Of a DNA stretch of 20,415 bases, positions 7,140 through 13,489 are shown piece after piece (positions within the stretch are counted from its first letter, which is position 1; the number at the start of each line of letters is the position of its first letter). Source of the DNA: Methanobacteriota archaeon (lineage in GTDB: Archaea > JACRDV01); the NCBI GenBank assembly GCA_024860865.1, contig JACRDV010000031.1:1-20415 (forward strand), in the 5' to 3' direction. The position numbers and the translations under genes were made by a program. The notes beneath the pieces are model-generated. The model did no database searches. It worked only from the letters and a program-made list of their open reading frames with translations, and was not told where the DNA came from.

Positions 7140-8162
7140 TTACCAAAAACCAGCCAAAGCCAAAGCAAAAAAGTAAATATACTTTATTGGAGTCAACTGT
7201 TTTTCTCGTAATAAATCATTTAAATGCTCAATTTCTTCCTCGATAATTTTCTCTACTTTAGAAACTTCTGCCCTTTCTAGCTCCATGTTTTCCTCTATTG
7301 CTTTTCTTAGTTCTCCATCCTTTAAGATAACGTTGGGAAGAGTAACAACAGCAGGGTCAACATTTCCAAAGGGTGATACATCAACGATAAGAAGGGGTGA
7401 ACTTCTATTTAACGAGGTTATCATATTCGGGGTGACCCTATAGTGTGATGCTAAAGTGGCACATATCAGTACATCAGCCTCTGAAAGTACTTCGCCAAGC
7501 TGCTCATATCTTACTGCCGTACCTCCAATTTCTTCCGCGGTTCTAACGCCTAAATCGTAATTTCTATTGACAATGATTAATTCTGGATCGTGCTTAAGTA
7601 GTGCCTTGGCCACTTTCCGTCCCGCTAATCCTGTGCCTAGCAGGACTACCGTTTTTCCCTTTAATGTAGGTAGTTCCTCGAGGATATATTTAACAGCCAT
7701 ATCCTTTATAGCAATTGAACCTTCAATTTTCGTTTCTAAGCGCACCCTTTTACTTACTTGGATAGCCGAATTAAACAATAAGTCCATATACCCGCCTACT
7801 GCAGACTTTTCTTTAGCCAAACGGAATGCAGCTTCAACCTGCATCGGGATATACGTTTCTCCTAAAACCCTGGATTCAATGCTACCAACCAATCTAAATA
7901 GGTGCACAACTGCATCCCTGTCAAAATATATCTCAAATAAATCTTTCTCCAACACATTTTTTGAAAAAAGTAATAATAATGAGTCGACTTTCTCTTTATC
8001 AGCAATTAATACGTAAACTTCGACTCGTGTGCCTGTTTGGATTAAGACACATTCCTTTAAATTTGAAAGGTTATAGAATTCTGAGGGTTCTTTAAACCTA
8101 AACTGCTCAAAATTAGCATAGGGAATTTTCATGTGATGGAGGGAAAGACAAACTAAGTGCAT
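7140..8162 (-). CDS. hemA: Glutamyl-tRNA reductase homologue lacking the catalytic cysteine
   Basis: Homologue of GluTR, which reduces glutamyl-tRNA to glutamate-1-semialdehyde, the first tetrapyrrole step in archaea. Family features: SRVLGETYIPMQVEAAF (the usual LDS-x2-GE-x-QI region), RVRLETKI, the NADPH-binding segment VVLLGTGLAGRKVAKALL, VNRNYD, and IDVSPFGNVDP. Two oddities: the active-site motif normally written TCNR is TGTR here (G44 replaces the nucleophilic cysteine, codon GGC), and the protein ends at residue 340 with IYFFALALAGFW, where ordinary enzymes continue for roughly 60-80 residues of dimerisation domain. Either it is a non-catalytic paralogue or regulator, uses a different mechanism, or is decaying. 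The reading frame itself is intact. ATG at 8162 gives the family's usual MHLVCLSLHH opening. Confidence 0.85.
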   Translation of the reverse strand: MHLVCLSLHHMKIPYANFEQFRFKEPSEFYNLSNLKECVLIQTGTRVEVYVLIADKEKVDSLLLLFSKNVLEKDLFEIYFDRDAVVHLFRLVGSIESRVLGETYIPMQVEAAFRLAKEKSAVGGYMDLLFNSAIQVSKRVRLETKIEGSIAIKDMAVKYILEELPTLKGKTVVLLGTGLAGRKVAKALLKHDPELIIVNRNYDLGVRTAEEIGGTAVRYEQLGEVLSEADVLICATLASHYRVTPNMITSLNRSSPLLIVDVSPFGNVDPAVVTLPNVILKDGELRKAIEENMELERAEVSKVEKIIEEEIEHLNDLLREKQLTPIKYIYFFALALAGFW

Positions 8163-8395
8163 AATTATACTCTTTCAATAACTTATACAAAGAAGTTATT
8201 TGTGTTATAAAGTATACTTATATGGTAATCCTTCAATTCTCCGTAAACAACGCGGCTAAATTCTGAACTGGCTAAAGCAATGAGTATCCTTCGGTGGTTT
8301 TATGGATGTTAATTTAATTTAAGCTTTTTTAATTAGAAAAACTCTGTGCTAAAAAATTATCTTAACTTTCTCTTAAAACACGAAACAGATAAAAC

Positions 8396-9265
8396 CTATT
8401 TTAAAAATTCTAAGACAGAATCTGTTGGAACCGCATTCTGATCTAGACCGAGCTCAGCAGAATCAACTCCAAGACTCAAACCTAGCAACTGTGGATAAAG
8501 TAAGCTTGGGATATCATATGTTTCTCCATGGACTTCTTTAATTTTGAGCTGCTGAGAGTCGTACATAATATTACAAAAAGGGCAGATGGTAATGATGCAG
8601 TTTACACCAGCCTCTTTAAAGTTTGCCAATTTTTCTCGCGCTAATTTTGTAGCTAAGTCTTCATTTACAGAAAGCAATGGACCGCCACAACACCGAAGTC
8701 TATCTTTGTATTTAACACTCTTGGCGCCAGTTAATTCAATAAGCTCATCCAAATGCTTTGGCATTTCCGGGTCATCAAATCTGATATAATCTGACGGCTT
8801 TAAGAAGTGGCAGCCATCATGAGCTCCAACATTTAATCCATCAAATTGTTTTTTAATTTTATTCTTTATTTTATCAATGCCATAATCCTGAACCAGCATT
8901 GTAACGAAGTGTTTAATTTCAATTTTTCCTTTAAACTCGAGATCAACTGTTTTTAAAATTTCATTAATCTCATCACGAAGGTGTTTTTTATCTTTTAATG
9001 TTTTATTTGCTTTAATTAATGAAGTATGGCATCCGTTGCAAAGGACAACCATATCCAGACCCATCTCTTCTGCTTTGCAAATATTGTAAGCAGAGCTGGC
9101 CAACCAACCATTATATAACACAGATTCAATTTGCAGACCACAACAGCTAGCTCCAGGGATATCCACTAACTTAATTCCTAAAGCTTGAGCAACCTTTCTT
9201 GTTGAAAGGTCATAATGATTTAACCTAAATGGGATTGTGCAACCGAGAAAGTATGCATATTCCAT
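8396..9265 (-). CDS. hdrB: Heterodisulfide reductase subunit B (two CCG domains)
   Basis: Cytoplasmic HdrB, the disulfide-reducing subunit with two non-cubane [4Fe-4S] clusters. Both CCG motifs are complete: C9, C41-C42, C76-x2-C79 and C152, C192-C193-G-G, C228-x2-C231. 289 residues is the normal length. In methanogens the substrate is CoM-S-S-CoB; with no mcr here, an alternative disulfide such as DsrC-trisulfide or another thiol pair is an inference. It follows hdrC with a 2-nt gap, so translation is coupled. Transcription is divergent from the hdrA operon, and together they would supply HdrA, B and C. Confidence 0.94.
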   Translation of the reverse strand: MEYAYFLGCTIPFRLNHYDLSTRKVAQALGIKLVDIPGASCCGLQIESVLYNGWLASSAYNICKAEEMGLDMVVLCNGCHTSLIKANKTLKDKKHLRDEINEILKTVDLEFKGKIEIKHFVTMLVQDYGIDKIKNKIKKQFDGLNVGAHDGCHFLKPSDYIRFDDPEMPKHLDELIELTGAKSVKYKDRLRCCGGPLLSVNEDLATKLAREKLANFKEAGVNCIITICPFCNIMYDSQQLKIKEVHGETYDIPSLLYPQLLGLSLGVDSAELGLDQNAVPTDSVLEFLK

Positions 9266-9267
9266 TT

Positions 9268-9780
9268 CTATTCCTCTTTTGGCAATACTTTCTCAAGCCC
9301 AGCTTTCTTTAAGACTTTCTTCATTTTTTCAATGTCTACTGGCTCCACTGCAGGTAAACCCAAGTCTGCTCTTGCTTCGTTTTCAAAGTCAGTGATTTCT
9401 GTCACTCTTCCAATTTTATAAACACTTTCTGCAATCATTTTTATTCCATTTGGTACGTAACCCTGCCTAGCTGCAATGTTTCGAAGAGCTCTTATTACCA
9501 TAGCTGGTTTTACATCGCGCGGACATCTTTCATAACAATTATAGCAAAATGAACAAAGCCAAATAACATTACTAGAGAGCAACTCATCTTTAAACCCAAA
9601 AATAGACATACGGATAATCTCATGTGGTCGAAAAGTTGCCTCTAACTCTGCAACTGGACAACCACCACTGCAAGTACCACATGCATAACATCGAAGGAGA
9701 TGGTCTCCACCTTCTTCTTTTAAGACTAAGTTTTTGAAGGCGGGATCAATACGTTTTGGCGAAGGTTTTTCAGCCACCAT
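9268..9780 (-). CDS. hdrC: Heterodisulfide reductase subunit C
   Basis: 170-residue HdrC, linking the HdrA electron chain to HdrB by two [4Fe-4S] clusters. Motifs: C31YACGTCSGGC41P and C76SFCYNCYERC86P. ATG at 9780 is used; a purine-rich AGGAAAAAGAG stands upstream. It forms a two-gene operon with hdrB. The gene order hdrC-hdrB divergent from hdrA-mvhD suggests coordinated expression from the shared 250-base control region. Confidence 0.93.
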   Translation of the reverse strand: MVAEKPSPKRIDPAFKNLVLKEEGGDHLLRCYACGTCSGGCPVAELEATFRPHEIIRMSIFGFKDELLSSNVIWLCSFCYNCYERCPRDVKPAMVIRALRNIAARQGYVPNGIKMIAESVYKIGRVTEITDFENEARADLGLPAVEPVDIEKMKKVLKKAGLEKVLPKEE

Positions 9781-9814
9781 ATAGATTCTCTTTTTCCTAA
9801 GTTATCGAATGAGA

Positions 9815-9826
9815 GATATAAAAAAT
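9815..9826 (-). promoter_or_regulatory. Candidate TATA box for hdrC-hdrB
   Basis: Read on the minus strand, TTTTTTATATCT is centred about 40 nt before the hdrC ATG, predicting a leader of roughly 12 nt. Confidence 0.4.
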
Positions 9827-9838
9827 TATATAAATTTA
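9824..9838 (+). promoter_or_regulatory. Candidate TATA box for the hdrA-mvhD operon
   Basis: AATTATATAAATTTA is the best plus-strand TATA match before hdrA. Transcription would begin near 9855-9860, producing an unusually long leader of about 170 nt that contains the structured element at 9873-10001. It partly overlaps the opposing hdrC promoter. Confidence 0.45.
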
Positions 9839-9872
9839 ATCTGACTCGATTTTTCTCACTATTGCTCTAGAA

Positions 9873-10001
9873 AAACAGTCTAACCTAAGGGAAAAATGAA
9901 GAAGAACTCCTTTGCAATGACTCCAGCTGAAACCTTTTAGGAAGGCTCGAGGAGGCAATTTGCACCAAATGAGTTCGACCGACCCTATGGGAAAACTGTT
10001 T
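9873..10001 (+). ncRNA. Structured 5' leader of hdrA with nested stems
   Basis: Complementary segments are nested in the right order. AAACAGT (9873-9879) pairs with ACTGTTT (9995-10001). CCTAaGGG (9884-9891) pairs with CCCTAtGG (9983-9990), with one bulged base on each side. GAACTC-c-TTTG (9904-9914) pairs with CAAA-t-GAGTTC (9966-9976), 10 pairs in 11. Inside sits the SECIS-like hairpin 9921-9951. The result is one long irregular hairpin between the promoter and the hdrA ribosome site. Its position before a gene with an in-frame TGA suggests a selenocysteine-insertion leader; a riboswitch-like element is the alternative. Pairing is by eye, no energy was computed. Confidence 0.5.
9921..9951 (+). 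promoter_or_regulatory. Candidate archaeal SECIS element in the hdrA leader
   Basis: Lower stem CTCCAGCT (9921-9928) with GGCTCGAG (9944-9951): seven pairs including one G-U, one C-C mismatch. Then an asymmetric internal loop, GAAA on the 5' side (9929-9932) and AA on the 3' side, then a 3-bp helix CCT/AGG and a TTT apical loop (9936-9938). The known archaeal SECIS has a GAA/A internal loop beneath a short helix and small apical loop. Most archaeal SECIS elements lie in the 3' untranslated region, with a 5' case reported for Methanocaldococcus fdhA. The TGA it would serve is 256 nt downstream. The lower stem is imperfect. Confidence 0.5.
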
Positions 10002-10029
10002 ATTTATGGAGCATTATCGAGATGAAAAA

Positions 10030-13000
10030 ATGACATTGAACCCAAAAACATCGGTGCTAGTAATTGGCGGTGGAGTTGCAGGCATTTATGCTTCCCTTGA
10101 GCTAGCCAAACAAGGCTATAGAGTCCACCTCGTTGAAAGAGAACCAACTATTGGAGGACGTTTGGCCCAAGTTTTTAAGGTATTTCCGACCGATGAGTGC
10201 GCTGCATGACCATTAACACCACTGATGGCAGAGGCAGCCAGCCACCCAAATGTAACATTGTATACCCTTTCTGAAGTCAAAGAAGTCAATGGCAGAGCTG
10301 GCGACTTTAAGGTTAAAATCTTAAAACATCCGAGATACGTTGACGAAACAAAGTGCACAGGTTGCGGGGCATGTTATGAGGTTTGCCCAGTTGAAGTTCC
10401 AAATGAATTTGATATGGGTTTGGGCGTACGGAAAGCAATATACGTTCCATTTCCACAAGCAGTTCCACTAACTCGAGCAATAGATAAAGAGCACTGTGTA
10501 AATTGCAGAATGTGCATTGGAAGGTGCAAACCTAAAGCAATTGATTACGATATGCAACCTCAATTAGTCGAAGTTAATGTCGGCTCAATAATCGTTACAA
10601 CTGGGTACGATGAGTTCAAGCCAGATATAAGGAAAGAACTTGGATATGGCATTTACCAAAATGTTATAACAACTCTTGAATTCGAGCGTTTGGCCCATGC
10701 AACTGGTCCAACTGAAGGACACATAGTCAGACCTTCTGATGGAAAAGCTCCTCAAAGAGTCATATTTGTGCAGTGCGTCGGAGCTAGAGATCTTAAGATT
10801 AACAAAGCGTTTTGCAATAAAGCTTGTTGCATGTATGGAATGAAAAATGCTGGCATTGTAAAGATGCACTATCCCGATGCAGAGGTTTATGTTTCTTACA
10901 TAGATATCAGAGCAGCAGGAAAACTTTTCGAAGAATTCTATCAAGCTAGAAAAGACCAATGGGGCATTAAGTTCGTAAAGGGTCGAGCTTCAAAAATCGT
11001 CGAGGACCCAAACACAAAGAACCTTATTGTGTCATTAGTTGATATGCAAACTGGCGATATAAGAAAACTCGAAGCGGATTTGGTCGTTCTAGTTGCTGCC
11101 TTTGAGCCGGCAAAAGGGACCGAAGAAATTGCAAAAATTCTTGGGCTTAAAATCGCAGAAGATGGATTTTTTGAGGAAAAACATGCTGTTGTAGCTCCGA
11201 ATGAAACAGCTATCTCCGGAATTTACCTCGGAGGCGTTAGTCAAGGTCCTAAAGATACTCCAGATTCAATTTGTCATGCAAGAGGTGCAGCCTCAGCATC
11301 AACGCTCAACCTAGGAATTCCACCTCAATTAAAAGAAGTTGAAGTAAAACCAGAATTTGAGTTGTCAGAAGAACCAAAAATAGGCGTTTTTGTCTGCCAC
11401 TGTGGTGGAAATATCTCAAACTATGCAAATGTTCAGGAACTCAGAGAATATGCAGAAAAATTGCCAAGCGTTGCAGTTGCTAAAGATTATGTGTTCATGT
11501 GCTCAGAGCCTGGCCAAAAATTGATCAAAGAAACAATTGCTGAGAAAAAGTTGAATAGAATAACGGTAGCCGCTTGCACACCAAGAGTTCATGAGCTTAC
11601 CTTCAGAAAGTGTTTAATAGGAGCTGGACTCGATCCCTACTACTTCGAGCTTGTCAATATTAGAGATCAAGATTCACTAGTCCATATGAATCAACCGAAA
11701 GAAGCCACTGAAAAAGCAAAAGACTTAATTCGCTCTGGAGTTGCAAGAGTTGTTAAACTTGAGTCAGTTCCATCAAGAGAAATCAAAGTTCAGCAAGTCG
11801 CTTTGATTATTGGCGCAGGCATAAGTGGAATACACTCAGCGCTAGACCTTGCAAATAGAGGCTTCAAAGTTTATTTAATTGAGCGCGAAGCTGAGATCGG
11901 CGGCCGAATGAAAAAGTTATACAAAACATTCCCAACAAACGATGAGACAGAAAGGCTATTAAAACCACTTATTGAAGAAGTCAAAAATCATTCCAATATC
12001 AAGTTGCTAACCTCTACAGAAGTAATAAGCTCAAGCGGAACCATCGGTGACTTTGCTGTGATAGTGAAACAGGGTTCTAAAGAAATAGAGCTTAAAGTTG
12101 GCGTAATAATTCTAGCTACTGGTACATCAGAATACGAACCAGCGCACGGTGAGTTTGGATACAAAATAAATCCAAATGTTATAACCCAGCTTGAACTTGA
12201 GCAGCAATTAAAAGAAGGGAAGTTCGAAAAACCAAACAATGTCATAATGATACAATGTGTTGGTTCAAGGCAAAAAGAGGGGAATAAATACTGCTCTAGA
12301 ATTTGCTGTAACGTAGCTCTGAAGAATGCAATGATTATCAGAGAGAAATATCCAGAAGCAAACGTGTATATTCTCTACAGAGACTTAAGGGCCTATGGCA
12401 GACGGATGGAAGAGTATTATCAGAAAGTACAAGAAATGGGCGTTATGTTCATTGAATATGATTCTGAAAAGCCGCCTGAAGTTACTGAAGATCCTTCCAC
12501 AAAAGAGCTAATTGTTAAAGTCGAAGATGCTGTTATCAGAAGAACAATTGAAATTCCTGCAGACAAAGTTGTTCTTTCCGTCGGCACCGTTCCACAGAAA
12601 GGAATTGAAAGAGCCTGTGAGCTGTTTGGAATTACAAGAACTGCAGATGGATTTCTTGAAGAAGTTCACTTAAAACTTGAGCCGAATGCCACAAGAGCTC
12701 CTGGAGTTTACATAGCCGGTTCTGCTGCTTTTCCAAAAGACATACCGGATTCAATATCAATGGGAAGAGCTGCCGCGTCTGTTGCATCAATTCCACTAGT
12801 AAACGGTTTGGTAAAACTTGAATTGGTAACAGCATTAGTTGATGAAAAAATTTGCGTGGGCTGTGGGATCTGTGAAACAATTTGTCCATTCGAGGCAATT
12901 AGAATCGAAGAAACCCCAAAGGGAAAAGTTGCCGTAGTAAACGAAGTTAAATGCAAAGGCTGTGGCCAATGTGTTGCTGCATGCCCGATTGGAGCTATGA

Positions 13001-13062
13001 GTTTACGTTACTGGAGAGATGAACAAATACTAGCATCGTTAGAGGCACTTTTAGCGGAGTAG
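10030..13062 (+). CDS. hdrA: Tandem HdrA-like flavoprotein with in-frame TGA (selenocysteine at residue 60)
   Basis: HdrA carries the FAD and iron-sulfur clusters of heterodisulfide reductase and performs flavin-based electron bifurcation in methanogens. This 1010-residue protein has two HdrA-type modules. Module 1: Rossmann GGGVAG (13-18), FPTDEC57-AA-U60-PLTP, ferredoxin clusters C109/112/115/119 and C156/159/162/166. Module 2: the HdrA N-terminal domain [11 protein letters not shown] (from about 450), GAGISG (595-600), and a C-terminal ferredoxin pair C942-952 and C975-985. Module 1 lacks the N-terminal domain; module 2 lacks the active-site cysteines ([11 protein letters not shown]). The TGA at 10207-10209 is followed by uninterrupted HdrA homology in the same frame and replaces the second cysteine of the C-x-x-C seen in the paralogue downstream. 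ATG at 10030 follows GAGATGA by 5 nt; an ATG at 10006 has no ribosome site. It heads a four-gene operon. Confidence 0.9.
10207..10209 (+). other. Predicted selenocysteine codon (TGA) in hdrA
   Basis: In frame with hdrA on both sides: GCT GCA TGA CCA TTA ACA CCA. The product reads CAAU-PLTP, where other HdrA proteins have cysteine before I/P-L-T-P. HdrA is a known selenoprotein in some Methanococcales, at this part of the protein. TGA is a genuine stop elsewhere in the window, so general reassignment does not explain it. Confidence 0.85.
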
Positions 13063-13073
13063 GAGTGAATTAA

Positions 13074-13478
13074 ATGGTCAATGAAAGAATTGTTATATTT
13101 GCTTGTATGAAATGAGGTTATGCAGCAGCGGATTTAGCCGGCACAATGAAACTTCAATATAATCCATCCGTTCGGATGTTAAGATTACCTTGCACTGGAC
13201 GAGTTGATGTTCTTCACGTCTTAAAGGCCTTTGAGTTAGGTGCAGATGGAGTTATGGTCGTTGCATGTAAAAAAGGAGAGTGCGCCTTCGAGACCGGAAA
13301 CTTAGCTGCAGAGAGAAGGATAATGTTTGTTAAAAAATTATTAAATCAACTTGGACTTGGGAGCGATCGAGTCAACATTTATTTTTTGTCTTCGGGAGAA
13401 GCGGATAAATTTGTAGCTGCAGTTAAAGATATGGTTGAAAAAGTTAAAAAACTTGGACCTAGCCCATTGAAGAAGTAA
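13074..13478 (+). CDS. mvhD: MvhD/VhuD with in-frame TGA (selenocysteine at residue 14)
   Basis: MvhD is the [2Fe-2S]-binding adaptor that joins a hydrogenase or other electron donor to HdrA. From ATG 13074 the 134-residue product begins MVNERIVIFACMK-U-GYAAADLAG, matching the family's C-x-x-C-x-Y-x3-D-x-A-G opening with U14 in place of the second cysteine. The rest is typical: MLRLPCTGRVDVLHVLKAFELGADGVMVVACKKGEC and FLSSGEADKF. GGAGTGA lies 5 nt before the ATG, 11 nt after the hdrA stop. An automatic caller would start at ATG 13146 and lose the cluster-binding N-terminus. VhuD is a known selenoprotein in Methanocaldococcus. No mvhA or mvhG is nearby, so the electron donor is unknown. Confidence 0.9.
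13113..13115 (+). other. Predicted selenocysteine codon (TGA) in mvhD
   Basis: TGT ATG AAA TGA GGT TAT: C11-M-K-U14-G-Y. The paralogous domain in the next gene reads CDECGY at the same place. No GAA/A-type hairpin was found by eye between 13116 and 13560, so its recoding signal is either the operon leader hairpin or one I missed. Confidence 0.85.
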
Positions 13479-13489
13479 AGAGTGAGAAT

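Noticed and set aside
10207-10209. hdrA TGA as a nonsense mutation or frameshift, making hdrA a pseudogene
   Set aside because: Homology continues in the same frame without loss of any residue, nearly 950 further codons are intact, and the next gene has the same feature at a matching functional position.
10207-13115. Pyrrolysine as the recoded residue
   Set aside because: Pyrrolysine uses TAG; both recoded codons are TGA and both replace cysteine positions.
13116-13160. Bacterial-type SECIS immediately after the mvhD TGA
   Set aside because: A GCCGGC motif is present but I could not build a convincing stem with a conserved loop at bacterial spacing, and the other features of the window are archaeal.
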